A stretch of DNA of 64,000 nucleotides from CALNZV01 sp942491115 (GTDB lineage Bacteria > Desulfobacterota > Desulfobacteria > Desulfobacterales > UBA5852), in NCBI GenBank assembly GCA_942491115.1, contig CALNZV010000019.1, forward strand, positions 1 through 64,000, written 5' to 3'. Of this stretch, positions 46,695-55,849 are shown piece after piece. The position numbers were made by a program, and so were the translations under genes. Positions within the stretch are counted from its first letter, which is position 1. Each line of letters opens with the position of its first letter. The notes under the pieces are model-generated. The model was given only the letters and a program-made list of their open reading frames with translations. It searched no databases and was not told the origin of the DNA.

Positions 46695-47088
46695 AAATCG
46701 TCGTCCTTGAGTTGGGAGTGTTCGATGCCGGAAACGGTTGACCGATTGAGGCGAAAACTGAGGCAGTCGCCATCCCGTAAATGCGGACGTCGACTCCCAA
46801 GCGAGGGTGGCGGCAGATCAGGGAGGGTTGACCCGCCATCCGGACTTGGCGGTCAACCACCGCAGACCGGGCCACCCACGGTACCCGTCTCCTAACAGAA
46901 TTCCACATTCCGCACAACCGGAAGACGCTGAACGAGTCGCCGCCGTTGCCGGGAGTCCACCGTGATATGACATTCCGTTGCAATCGGAAGAGGAATCATC
47001 GAAATCACCTTGACTAAGCGTACGATCATTTTTAGTCTTCAGGAGGTAAAGTCCACCGAAACCCATGCCCTCTAGCCCAAGATGCCCT
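46695..47088. other. Divergent intergenic region with a long hairpin
   Basis: About 390 bases between the divergent epimerase and moaD-like genes. It holds an inverted repeat, GGTTGACCCGCCA (46826-46838) and TGGCGGTCAACC (46847-46858), 12 pairs with one bulged C and an 8-base loop. No T tract follows. An AGGAGG at 47042 is 17 bases from the nearest ATG (47065), too far for a clear ribosome site. I could not match it to a known riboswitch. Confidence 0.5.
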
Positions 47089-47322
47089 ATGAAAACGATT
47101 ATCGATGTTCGACTATTTGCCACACTGACCCAGTACCTACCCGTGGATTCCGACAAAACGCCCATCCCTGAGGATGCCACCGTGCTGGACGTCATCCGCT
47201 TTCTCGGGATTCCGGAAGCAGACGTCAAACTGGCCTTTGTCAACAGCGTTCAGGTCTCCTTAGATACGGTTCTCCACAGCGGCGATCGACTCGGGCTCTT
47301 CCCTCCTGTCGGAGGCGGATAA
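47089..47322 (+). CDS. MoaD/ThiS-like sulfur carrier
   Basis: A ubiquitin-fold protein of about 77 residues ending in VGGG, the Gly-Gly terminus needed for adenylation and thiocarboxylate formation. The segment LGLFPPVGGG is typical of MoaD. The start may be MKTIIDV (47089) or an in-frame ATG eight codons earlier (47065). It abuts the E1-like gene with no gap, so the two form a pair. Molybdopterin, tungstopterin or thiamine sulfur transfer are all possible. Confidence 0.85.
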   Translation: MKTIIDVRLFATLTQYLPVDSDKTPIPEDATVLDVIRFLGIPEADVKLAFVNSVQVSLDTVLHSGDRLGLFPPVGGG

Positions 47323-48192
47323 ATGGCCGATTTGGATCCCGGCGAGGCCTGCGGCAAAGCAGCGGAGGAAAATCGATTTCCTGACGGCGAGCCCTTTCTC
47401 CGACTGAGCACGGTCGAGAGCCAGTTGATTGCCGAAGCCACGGGTTGCCATGCACGGGATGTGGATAACGCCGCCCTGGGTCGCGGCATCCTGCCCGAGC
47501 GGTATGAACGCAACTTCAAGTCCCTATCGGCCCGGGAGCAGGCCGGACTTCTCGCCTCCAGGGTTGCCGTGATTGGCCTGGGCGGGCTCGGAGGGACGGT
47601 TGTCGAAATTCTTGCCCGGACGGGAGTAGGGTTTCTTCGCCTGGTCGACGGTGACCGGTTCGAGGGTCACAACCTGAACCGGCAGTTCCTATCCTCGATG
47701 AACACGATTGGCCAGCCGAAAGCCGATTCAGCCAGAGACCGAATTGCATCGATCAATCCCTCGGTCCTCTGCGATGCCCGGCCCATCTTCATGACACCCG
47801 AAAACGCCAGCGACCTTGTCAAAGATGTTCACCTCGTCGTGGACTGCCTCGATACCATCACTGCCCGGTTCCATCTTGAGGCCGCCTGCAAGCAGTGTGG
47901 GGTCCCCCTGGTGTCCGGCGCTATCGCAGGCGCCTCCGGTCATGTGACGGTGATATTTCCGGAGGATTCGGGTCTCCGGCAAATATATGGTGATCCCCAC
48001 TCCGCGAACGTTAGAGGGGCTGAAGCCACTCTCGGAACCCTGGCCATGGCCGCTAGTCTCGCCGCCAGCCTCGAAGCCACAGAAACCATTAAAATCCTCC
48101 TCGAACGACATTCCACTCTAAGACACCGCCTGCTGATCTTCGACCTGATGGCCGGTCTTTTCGAAACGGTTTCCCTGGCCGATACGGACTGA
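47323..48192 (+). CDS. E1-like adenylating enzyme (ThiF/MoeB/HesA family)
   Basis: A 289-residue protein with an N-terminal extension of about 75 residues, the nucleotide loop VIGLGGLGGTVVE (about 83-95), NLNRQF, and the DCLDTITARFHLEAACKQ block. It adenylates the C-terminal glycine of a ubiquitin-like partner, here presumably the adjacent MoaD-like protein. The zinc CxxC pairs of MoeB are not evident. Such pairs are often linked to tungsten or molybdenum enzymes in anaerobes, but no such enzyme is in the window. Confidence 0.85.
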   Translation: MADLDPGEACGKAAEENRFPDGEPFLRLSTVESQLIAEATGCHARDVDNAALGRGILPERYERNFKSLSAREQAGLLASRVAVIGLGGLGGTVVEILARTGVGFLRLVDGDRFEGHNLNRQFLSSMNTIGQPKADSARDRIASINPSVLCDARPIFMTPENASDLVKDVHLVVDCLDTITARFHLEAACKQCGVPLVSGAIAGASGHVTVIFPEDSGLRQIYGDPHSANVRGAEATLGTLAMAASLAASLEATETIKILLERHSTLRHRLLIFDLMAGLFETVSLADTD

Positions 48193-48400
48193 TTCGGCAC
48201 ATTCTTAATTATCTCTTTCACAAGGTTTTAGACGACCCCCAACGGCTCAAAGGTCTGACAGAGGATCCCAGGATCGTCCGCTAAGGGGGGAACCCCATTA
48301 TGCGTCGTCATGTCGTCGAACGCCGGTTGCAATCGAAAAACAACCGTTGATCCTTTTAACGGCAGGAATTGCTGTGCCTGTTCGTGGCAGCGATGGCCAC
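48193..48400. other. Gap before a degraded region
   Basis: No gene or RNA seen here; only a very short open segment and scattered stops. It runs into the degraded region that follows. Confidence 0.35.
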
Positions 48401-48990
48401 TGTCTACTTTTCTGATCGCCATCTAAGATGGCTACATTCGGTCCTTCGCCAACCAGGAATGCCCCGTTTCGGAGGTGGCGTTCCTGGACAGCGATCGCCT
48501 GATCCACGATGGCACCCAAAACGAATCCTTCTGGCGCATGATACCGCTCTTTGCGATTTACGGGAAACCGGGCAGCCAATCCACCCGGGAAATGGAGGTC
48601 GTCTCCTGGCGGATAATGGACCCGCTTGATCGGATTTTTGAATCCACAGGTGCCGGCGACGATCGACAACGATGGTCCCGTCCGCTGTTTGCATCGATAT
48701 CGGAAATCCTGGTGGCCTTTGGAAAGGGATCCGGGCAGAACCGAAGCAGACGTTGCCGCCCATATGAAAGCCGTTGGCGAGACCATGACTTTCCCATTCG
48801 AGGTCTACCCGAAAATCTCCGGGTGATGAAGGCCTGGAGAGCCGATGATCGTTCCCGCAGACATCGAGTCGGGCCTTCGAGAACCGTAACCATCAGTGAG
48901 ATTGCCCAGAGAAGAAGGCGTAGGGGTTACCGATACCGCGGTTGACTGTCGGTGGTTGGCTATTCCGAAGATGGATGTCTGACGGTTGAC
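48400..48990 (+). pseudogene. Possible decayed gene, several frameshifts
   Basis: Protein-like segments appear in different plus-strand frames: SFANQECPVSEVAFLDSDRL to about 48640, then EADVAAHMKAVGETMTFPFE ending near 48826, then a short IVPADIESGLREP, and a final LPREEGVGVTDTAVDCRWLA ending at about 48990. Each shift is broken by a stop or frame change. No single product can be made and I do not recognise the family. It overlaps the 3' end of the minus-strand TPR gene. A decayed coding sequence is the reading; chance is possible. Confidence 0.35.
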
Positions 48991-49751
48991 CAGCGATCGG
49001 ACAACCAGCGGGCCCCCCGCTCTATCCATCCCACCGTTTCCCAAAGAAACCGAGTGAGCCGGTCAGCGGCCGATAGGGGTTCAGGCAGGGTCAGGGATTG
49101 TGTTTCCGGGGATGGCGCCGTCACGGCAGACCGAAGGGCATGGATCCGCTCGATGTGTTCCGCCCATCCCGGCTGATCCGGATACTGGGAATCAAGCGTC
49201 TCCCAGATGGCCAGGCTGTGTCGGGCAAATCCCTTTTCCTCCAAAGCGATGGCGCATCGTTCGAGAAGACCCGAGCCTATCGACTCTCCGGAAATGCGGT
49301 TTGAGAAAAAAGTGTCCACCGACAACGCAATGGTCGACGGGGGATTCAACCGTGCAAGGCATTCCATTACCGGATCGATGAGCAGCATCGCCGGAAACCG
49401 CTTCTCCAGCAATAGGGCAAATTCCTTTAGGGCCTCCTCATGACAGCCGATCTGATATAACGCCCCCCCGCAGATCAGATGATCCCTGCTGTTGTGGTGC
49501 CCCCCCCAGCCGGATCTTAGGGTTTCCATTTCATCCTCGGTCATTCGGCAGTAGGGATCGATGTCGGCGGATTCCATGGCAAGGTCGATGCCCGCCATTC
49601 GCTGACGGATGCTATCGCGGATCGACTCCGGCAGGCCCGAGGCCGAATTCAACAGCCCCTCGTACAAGGCCATGGCCTCCTTGTGAAGGCCCTGGGCGAA
49701 ATAGATTTCAGCCTCTTTTTTGGTCAGCGCAACCGTCAATTTACTGCTCAT
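48960..49751 (-). CDS. TPR-like protein of unknown function
   Basis: A 263-residue hypothetical protein. The N-terminus (KKEAEIYFAQGLHKEAMALYEGLL) and the central stretch (ALYQIGCHEEALKEFALLL) read as tetratricopeptide-type helix pairs. No signal peptide or enzyme motif is visible. It stands alone on the minus strand, downstream of the ALDH gene. A scaffold or protein-interaction role is the usual meaning of such repeats; nothing more can be said. Confidence 0.7.
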   Translation of the reverse strand: MSSKLTVALTKKEAEIYFAQGLHKEAMALYEGLLNSASGLPESIRDSIRQRMAGIDLAMESADIDPYCRMTEDEMETLRSGWGGHHNSRDHLICGGALYQIGCHEEALKEFALLLEKRFPAMLLIDPVMECLARLNPPSTIALSVDTFFSNRISGESIGSGLLERCAIALEEKGFARHSLAIWETLDSQYPDQPGWAEHIERIHALRSAVTAPSPETQSLTLPEPLSAADRLTRFLWETVGWIERGARWLSDRWSTVRHPSSE

Positions 49752-49905
49752 GGCCGTATCCGATGGAAGTCATATCGATCTGGCTCCCCCTCTGTTGGTT
49801 CCAAGGCGTCAGTTTAGGTTATCGGCAGTTTCCCATACCCCTTAACACCATTGCCGGAACATATTGAGACCCCAAGAACCGCCATAACGGTTCGCTCCAA
49901 AGGCC

Positions 49906-51441
49906 TCAGTCGACCTCAAATCGAATGCCCTGGGCCAGAGGCATGTCTCCCGACCAGTTGACCGTGCAGGTCTGCCGCCTCATGTAACTCTTCCAAACAT
50001 CGCTTCCCGCTTCCCGGCCGCCTCCGGTCTCCTTCTCGCCACCAAAAGCGCCTCCAATCTCAGCACCCGACGTACCGATATTGACGTTGGCGATGCCGCA
50101 GTCGCTGCCCCAATGAGACAAAAACCCTTCGGCCTCCCGCAAATTATCGGTAAATATGGCCGACGACAGTCCCTGTGGCACGTCGTTTTGGTATTGAATG
50201 GCCTCCTCGAGTTCATCGTAGGCAATAAGGTAAAGAATCGGGGCAAAGGTTTCCTCCCTCAAAATGCCCATCTCCGGGTGAGCCATGCACAAGCACGGCG
50301 TCACGTATGTACCCGTGTCGTAGATACCGCCCGTCAGCACATCACCGCCCCATAGAATCTCCCCGCCCTGTGCTTTGGCGGTTTCGATCGCCGACTGCAT
50401 GGTGTCGACGGCCTTTTTATCGATCATCGGCCCCATTAGGGTCCTCGGGTCAAGGGGGTTGCCGACCACAACCTGTCGATAGGCGGCCACGAGGCGATTT
50501 GCCAGTTCCGGTAGAATGTCCCGATGGGCGATGACCCGCCGGGTGCTGGTGCATCGCTGGCCTGCCGTTCCAACGGCACCGAAAACAATCCCGCGCACAG
50601 CCAGGTCGAGACCGGCCTCCGGTGTGACAATGATAGCGTTGTTGCCTCCCAGTTCCAGGATCGTCTTTCCCAGGCGAGCCGCCACGGCTTGAGCCACACG
50701 GCGCCCCATGGGAACGCTTCCGGTCGCGGAAACAAGAGGAATCCGGCAATCCTGGATCAATGCCTCTCCAACGGAATCGCGCCCGCCGATAACCAGGTTC
50801 AGGAGGCCTCTCGGCAGCCCGTTCTTTTCAAGAACCGGCCAGATGATCTTCATCAAGGCAATTGCCGAGAGTGGGGTTTTTGAGGATGGTTTCCAGATCA
50901 CCGGATCACCAGCAGCCAGGGCGATCATTGCGTTCCACGCCCACGGTGCCGCGGGGAAATTGAAGGCGGTAATGACGCCGACCGGCCCCAGGGGGTGCCA
51001 CTGCTCGTACATGCGGTGGCCAGGCCTTTCGCTGTGCATGGAGAGCCCGTAGAGCATCCGGGACTGGCCCAAGGCAAAATCGGCGATGTCGATGGCCTCC
51101 TGGATCTCTCCTTCTCCCTCGGCACTGATTTTACCTGCCTCGAGGCTGATGAGAGCGCCAAGGGCTCCTTTGTGATCACGGATCGCCTGGCCGATCTGCC
51201 GGATGACATCTCCCCGCTTGGGTGCCGGGGTGACCCGCCATTTCAGAAATCCATCACGGGCATCCCTGACGATGGTCTCATAGTCGTCCAGTGATGCGCA
51301 CTTGATGGTGGCAAGGGTCTTCCCGTCGATGGGACTCTCCACATGCAGGGCTTCGCCCCCGCACTTCAGGAAGGTGCCGGATCCCGCGCCGGGCTGAATG
51401 CCGCCGAGATCAAAATGATCGATCGGGGTTGTCATGGTCAT
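49906..51441 (-). CDS. Aldehyde dehydrogenase, ALDH7/alpha-aminoadipic semialdehyde type
   Basis: A 511-residue NAD-dependent aldehyde dehydrogenase from the ATG at 51441 (AAAGGAG upstream; an earlier in-frame ATG at 51540 lacks a ribosome site). The Rossmann and active-site segments are GPVGVITAFNFPAAPWAWN, LELGGNNAIIV and GTAGQRCTSTRR (catalytic Cys). The GTAGQRCTSTRR and FGGEKETGGGREAGSDVWK blocks fit the ALDH7 group, which oxidises alpha-aminoadipate semialdehyde. It follows the class III aminotransferase by 52 bases. Confidence 0.88.
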   Translation of the reverse strand: MTMTTPIDHFDLGGIQPGAGSGTFLKCGGEALHVESPIDGKTLATIKCASLDDYETIVRDARDGFLKWRVTPAPKRGDVIRQIGQAIRDHKGALGALISLEAGKISAEGEGEIQEAIDIADFALGQSRMLYGLSMHSERPGHRMYEQWHPLGPVGVITAFNFPAAPWAWNAMIALAAGDPVIWKPSSKTPLSAIALMKIIWPVLEKNGLPRGLLNLVIGGRDSVGEALIQDCRIPLVSATGSVPMGRRVAQAVAARLGKTILELGGNNAIIVTPEAGLDLAVRGIVFGAVGTAGQRCTSTRRVIAHRDILPELANRLVAAYRQVVVGNPLDPRTLMGPMIDKKAVDTMQSAIETAKAQGGEILWGGDVLTGGIYDTGTYVTPCLCMAHPEMGILREETFAPILYLIAYDELEEAIQYQNDVPQGLSSAIFTDNLREAEGFLSHWGSDCGIANVNIGTSGAEIGGAFGGEKETGGGREAGSDVWKSYMRRQTCTVNWSGDMPLAQGIRFEVD

Positions 51442-51493
51442 TGTCTCCTTTCTATAGAGTTCTGCACCCGGCCACCACGGGAAGTCCTCCGGC

Positions 51494-52837
51494 TCAGGGC
51501 CGGCTCGTCTGGTCCAAGGCCGCCCGGAGAGCCGTGTCAAAAATGTCTATGGCGGTGTCCACTTCCTCTTGGGTAACCGTCAGGGCCGGGCAGAACCGAA
51601 TGCTGTTCTCTCCGCACCCAAGCAGCAGAAGGCCCCGTTCAAATGCGTGAGTGATGATCTCATTTCGAAGGGCTCTCTCCGGAATCTTGGTTTCTCGATC
51701 TCGAACGAGTTCCACCGCCACCATCAGGCCCTTTCCCCTCACATCGCCCATGCACTCAAATGTCTGCTGGAGAGCATTCAGGTGGTCCATGAGATGGCTG
51801 CCCATATCTGCCGCATTGTCCATCAGGCAGGCTTCGACCATATCAATAGTGGCGAGAGAAGCCTCGCAGGACACGGGATTGCCCCCAAAGGTGGACGCAT
51901 GGGATCCGGCCTCCCAATTCATGATATCCGCCCGGGCCACCATGGCGCCTAAGGGCATGCCGGAGGCGATCCCCTTGGCCAGTGCCATGATATCCGGATC
52001 GACACCGAAGTGCTCGATGGCGAACATTTTCCCGGTCCTGCCGATGCCCGACTGAACCTCATCCGCCATAAAGAGAATGCCGTTTCGATCGGCGATGTCT
52101 TTGAGCCTCAAATGATAGTCGACGGGCGGCACGATATACCCGCCCTCCCCTTGGATCGGCTCAACGATGATGGCGGCCACCTCCTCCGGGGGCAATGTGG
52201 TCCTGAACAGGGTGTCTTCGATCCACTTAACGCAGTACAGGTCGCAGCCCGGGTAGGTCATCTGATAGGGACAGCGGTAGCAGTACGCGTATGGGATATG
52301 GGTGATGCCGGGCACGAAGGGATGATAGTTCCGTCTCTGAACGGTTTTGCTGGCGGTAAGCGACAACGCACCCATGGTGCGTCCGTGAAAGGCGCCGTAA
52401 AAAGCGATGTTGAGCTCACGCTTGGTGTGCCAGCGGGCTAGTTTGAAGCCGGCTTCGACGGCCTCTGCACCGGAATTGCCGAAGTAGACTTTCTTTGGGT
52501 TCGTCCCCGGGGCCAGTTCAGCCAGTCGTCGGGAAAGAAGAATCTGCGAGGTGTAGTAGAAGTCCGTGCCGGACATGTGAAGAAGGCGGTCGGCCTGACG
52601 TTTGATGGCATCCACCACCTGAGGATGGCAGTGGCCGGTAGCGCAGACCGCGATTCCCGAAGTAAAATCCAGGAATTCGTTTCCATCAACGTCATGGATC
52701 CACAACCCGCTGCCGTGGTCCACCACGACGGGATACATACGCGTGTATGAGGGAGACACGTAAACCTGGTCCAGTTGGATTAGATGGGATGCCTTTGGAC
52801 CTGGAAGAGGAGTTAGAAGACGGGGGGTTCTGGCCAT
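51494..52837 (-). CDS. Class III (ornithine/GABA/lysine-type) aminotransferase
   Basis: A 447-residue PLP enzyme of the acetylornithine/4-aminobutyrate family. The PLP lysine is in ALAKGIASGMPLG; other motifs are GNSGAEAVEAGFKLAR, EPIQGEGGY and DEVQSGIGRTG. A cysteine-rich insert (CYRCPYQMTYPGCDLYC, four cysteines) recalls archaeal family members. Coupled with the ALDH7-type gene it could transaminate the epsilon amino group of lysine or a related omega-amine, yielding aminoadipate semialdehyde for the dehydrogenase. That is inference from neighbourhood. Confidence 0.88.
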   Translation of the reverse strand: MARTPRLLTPLPGPKASHLIQLDQVYVSPSYTRMYPVVVDHGSGLWIHDVDGNEFLDFTSGIAVCATGHCHPQVVDAIKRQADRLLHMSGTDFYYTSQILLSRRLAELAPGTNPKKVYFGNSGAEAVEAGFKLARWHTKRELNIAFYGAFHGRTMGALSLTASKTVQRRNYHPFVPGITHIPYAYCYRCPYQMTYPGCDLYCVKWIEDTLFRTTLPPEEVAAIIVEPIQGEGGYIVPPVDYHLRLKDIADRNGILFMADEVQSGIGRTGKMFAIEHFGVDPDIMALAKGIASGMPLGAMVARADIMNWEAGSHASTFGGNPVSCEASLATIDMVEACLMDNAADMGSHLMDHLNALQQTFECMGDVRGKGLMVAVELVRDRETKIPERALRNEIITHAFERGLLLLGCGENSIRFCPALTVTQEEVDTAIDIFDTALRAALDQTSRP

Positions 52838-53111
52838 GAGCGCCTCGCAGTGTGACAGATTTACGGCAGGCCCATCGAGGCGGTTCCCTGGCAGCAGCGG
52901 CGAGCGGAGGGACTCTGGATGAACCGTCCAATGAAAGGCAGTGCAAATCGATCGGAGAATCGACGGGAACCGGGGACGAGTTTACAGAGCAATGGATTGA
53001 AGGTCAAGAAAGGGCCCCAGAAATAGGAACCGGCGCCCCATCAGGATCCAGCGATGGTCCACGGATTTCGGGGAGAATGGAATGTCCTCAGGCAGCGGGG
53101 GGAAAGACTTT
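52838..53111. other. Gene-free region upstream of the aminotransferase
   Basis: About 270 bases with no gene seen; it presumably holds the minus-strand promoter of the aminotransferase-ALDH pair. Open frames on plus here have a composition unlike a protein. Confidence 0.35.
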
Positions 53112-53666
53112 CCCGGAGAGCAGATGGCTCGATGTCCAAGAGGAGGTTAATGCCTCCGTCTGTTTGGACCATGCCGAGAATATGGCGGGAATCACCCCCC
53201 GTTCCCAGCCCCGGAATTGACTGGACATCCGAAGACCGGATGGCCGGCACGTCAGAGACCGAATCGACGGCAATGCCCATTTTCGGGTGCATGTAGCGAT
53301 GCATCAACCGCAGGTCGTCCAACTGGGGGAAGAGATCGCCTGTCTTGATGCCATCCGGCTCAGTCAAGACGTTTTTCAGCACCGGCACCTTCAGACCGAC
53401 GGTTTTCTTCGGATCCAGGAATGCCATGCCGATCTCCTCGGCCCACTCGGGATTCTTCTCGATGACCCACCGGCCTCGACCAGAAGACTCACCAGTTCCT
53501 GAACCGCCTCCGGATGTGCGTCGATCAATTCCCGCCGCAATGCCACGCCGCCACATGGGTGGTTCTCCCGGAGCTCACTGGAGAGACACTGGAGTTCTGC
53601 GACGCCGCCGGCAAATACCTTTGCCCCAGGTCTGTGACTCCAAAGGCTGGGGTGGGCTTGGGGCAA
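53112..53666 (-). pseudogene. Remnant joining an ABC binding-protein fragment to a CheW C-terminus
   Basis: From 53666 the minus strand reads HPCGGVALRRELIDAHPEAV and on to LVSLLVEAG, then after a one-base-type frameshift near 53470 continues WVIEKNPEWAEEIGMAFLDP to HRYMHPKMG near 53274. This resembles the C-terminal part of NMT1/SsuA-type substrate-binding proteins. From there, in the same frame, it becomes AVDSVSDVPAIRSSDV, LGTGGDSRHILGM and TDGGINLLLDIEP, the C-terminal part of a CheW adaptor, ending around 53112. No intact gene exists: both parents are truncated and fused, a deletion scar. It is upstream of the aminotransferase. Confidence 0.6.
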
Positions 53667-54288
53667 TAAAGAAGCAACGCTGCCGCATCAGGCAGAAAAA
53701 AACTAAAAATAAAAGACCTGACCCTCATTCACTTTTTACATAGCCAGGAAACCAAATAGGGCTCCATTACTGATCGATTGAGAGTATCCCAAGAAAAGTG
53801 GGACTGCCAAATCGTGTGTTTACATACCAATCCTCAACGCAGAGCCAGACGTCTACCGGCTGCTTGTCTATTTAGACTGTCAATTTTTACTATGTGAAAT
53901 CATGCTCGTCACCGTTCCATGGGCGTGAATGGTTCCTTCCTCATCCATTAAATTTACCTTCCGGAAATTCCCGACATAGAAAATTGCGGTTATTCAGGAT
54001 TCTCCAGTACGGGTCTTGGCGGCCTTGGTGGCTCAGACAGTCGCCCAGCATCCGATCCGACACCCATTGACCGCCGATATGGACCGTCTAAAACTTTTTA
54101 GATAACCGAGTAGAAAATAGCTAATGACATCGCCTATGGCTTTCAGCCTTACACCAAATGGTATTGGTTTCAGCAGTTTTTCAGCGAGTGTCGAACAGGT
54201 TTTAAGCTGCCGCCTCAGAAGCAATGATCAAGGACTGTTTGTAGAAGGATATTCAAAGGATGGAGACCAAACGGAGACCAAAATAGAT
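53667..54288. other. Gene-free region next to tRNA-Phe
   Basis: About 620 bases with no identified gene. A minus-strand open frame (54033-54224, with KLLKPIPFGVRLKAIGDVIS) lacks homology I recognise. Being adjacent to a tRNA 3' end and a deletion scar, this could be the trace of a lost island, but no integrase or direct repeat was found. Confidence 0.4.
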
Positions 54289-54320
54289 CAGGGGCTTGCA
54301 GCAGACGCCGCAAGCCCCTG
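54289..54320 (-). terminator. Terminator-like hairpin after tRNA-Phe
   Basis: A perfect 11-base stem CAGGGGCTTGC / GCAAGCCCCTG with a 10-base loop. On the minus strand it comes 7 bases after the tRNA-Phe CCA end and is followed by ATCTATTTT, a weak T tract. Confidence 0.7.
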
Positions 54321-54327
54321 ATTTCAG

Positions 54328-54403
54328 TGGTGCCGAGGGACAGAATCGAACTGCCGACACGGGGATTTTCAGTCCCCTGCTCTACCGACTGAGCTACCTC
54401 GGC
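54328..54403 (-). tRNA. tRNA-Phe (anticodon GAA)
   Basis: Minus strand cloverleaf: acceptor GCCGAGG with CCTCGGC, D arm AGTCGGTAGA, anticodon stem GGGGA/TCCCC with loop CTGAAAA (anticodon GAA), T arm with GTTCGATT, and encoded ACCA end. Confidence 0.97.
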
Positions 54404-54473
54404 AAGCGCAGATAATCACGGGAAGGATCGGGGGAGAATCCGGTAACGATCTATATCCCCGAAATGTGGGAAG

Positions 54474-54504
54474 GCTATATGGCATAGGCGTTTCGTTCTG
54501 TCAA
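54474..54504 (-). promoter_or_regulatory. Candidate promoter for tRNA-Phe
   Basis: A perfect TTGACA (54504-54499, minus) is followed 19 bases later by TATAGC (54479-54474). The tRNA begins about 70 bases downstream. The -35 is strong; the spacer is long. Confidence 0.4.
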
Positions 54505-54902
54505 GCGGTTTTGAGATGACCGGTATCATGGCATTGCCCGGTGTTGTCGACGGCGGTCGGCCCGGCTCATATCCGCCCTGTTCTCTTCTTTGTGTCCGAA
54601 TCCATGGCTCGAACAGTGACACCCCCACCGATATATCCAAGAGAAAATACATGGTTTCCGAACTTGTAATTCCCATATTCGTGCTAAGTATATTGCGCAT
54701 ATGAACAAAACAAGGGACAATCATAGCCGCCGCCCCGTACTTTCCAACATCAGCGACAGAACGTGACTCCGGTTGCGGTCAACTCAAGCTCTCTCCACTT
54801 GCCGGAACCCACTGATGGAGGACAATCTCACCAACGGGGCAGGCCTTTGATGGTTACCTCGCTTTTCAAGCCCTTAATTCGACTTTTAAAAGGAGGTTTT
54901 TG
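54505..54902. other. Intergenic region upstream of mscS
   Basis: About 400 bases with no gene recognised on either strand. It carries the mscS promoter and, at the right edge, the ribosome site AAAGGAGG. Confidence 0.45.
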
Positions 54903-55718
54903 ATGGAAGACATTATCGCTAGAATTTATGAAATCCTGACCGTCTATGGCCTAAAGGTTCTGGCCGCTATCGTCATCCTCATTATTGGTCGCATCGTCTC
55001 AAAAATGGTTTCCAACATCGTGCACAAATTGATGCAGAAAAAAGATGTGGATCCCACCATCACCAGCTTTGTCAGCAACCTGACCTATTACGCGCTGTTC
55101 ACCTTTGTCATTCTTGCGGCGCTGACCCGGTTGGGCATCCAGACGACCTCCTTCATTGCCGTTATCGGTGCCGCAGGCCTCGCGGTGGGCTTGGCCCTTC
55201 AGGGGTCCCTGTCGAATTTTGCAGCCGGCTTCCTGCTAATCATTTTTAGACCTTTCAAGGTGGGAGACGTGATCGAAGGAGGGGGCACAACCGGCGCCGT
55301 CGAAAAAATCCAGATATTCACGACGACCCTGAGAACGCCCGACAACAAAACCATTATCGTTCCCAACACCAAGCTCACCGACGACAACATCGTCAATTAC
55401 TCAACCCAGGGGACCCGTCGGGTGGATATGGTGATGGGCATCGGATACGGCGACGATATCGACAAGGCCCGGCAGATCATCTTTGACGTCATGGCGGCTG
55501 ACGAACGAATTCTGAAAGACCCGAAACCCTCCGTCGCCGTAAGCGAGCTTGCGGATTCGAGCGTCAACTTCGTTGTCAGACCCTGGTCCACGGTTGCAGA
55601 CTACTGGGGGGTGATGTTCGATACCACCGAGAAGGTCAAAAAGCGATTCGACGAAGAGGGCATCTCCATTCCCTTTCCCCAGCGGGACGTTCACCTCTAC
55701 GAGCACAAGGCCGATTGA
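54903..55718 (+). CDS. mscS: Small-conductance mechanosensitive channel (MscS family)
   Basis: A 271-residue inner-membrane channel that opens under membrane tension to release solutes. There are three N-terminal hydrophobic helices; the pore helix is FIAVIGAAGLAVGLALQGSLSNFAAG, followed by the IIFRPFKVGDVIE beta domain and a soluble C-terminal cage. Start chosen at ATG 54903, spaced properly behind AAAGGAGG; a TTG one codon upstream is possible. Confidence 0.93.
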   Translation: MEDIIARIYEILTVYGLKVLAAIVILIIGRIVSKMVSNIVHKLMQKKDVDPTITSFVSNLTYYALFTFVILAALTRLGIQTTSFIAVIGAAGLAVGLALQGSLSNFAAGFLLIIFRPFKVGDVIEGGGTTGAVEKIQIFTTTLRTPDNKTIIVPNTKLTDDNIVNYSTQGTRRVDMVMGIGYGDDIDKARQIIFDVMAADERILKDPKPSVAVSELADSSVNFVVRPWSTVADYWGVMFDTTEKVKKRFDEEGISIPFPQRDVHLYEHKAD

Positions 55719-55849
55719 TCTCTGGGTGAATAGCAATACCAGACATATCGAACCATCGATTTGAGAAGGCCTCTTGCCAGGGGGATCTGTGGCGGGAGGC
55801 TTTCGCTTTGTCTTCGCCGCTCCTGCATCCGCGCCGATAGGGGCATCCA

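Noticed and set aside
46695..47088. Molybdenum-cofactor riboswitch ahead of moaD
   Set aside because: The long hairpin is present, but I could not align the conserved Moco RNA core by eye.
46818..47243. A minus-strand 141-codon frame opposite moaD
   Set aside because: It overlaps a better-supported gene and has a composition unlike real proteins, without a ribosome site.
48298..48786. A minus-strand 162-codon frame in the degraded region
   Set aside because: It shows no recognised motif, and the plus-strand segments look more like protein; low confidence either way.
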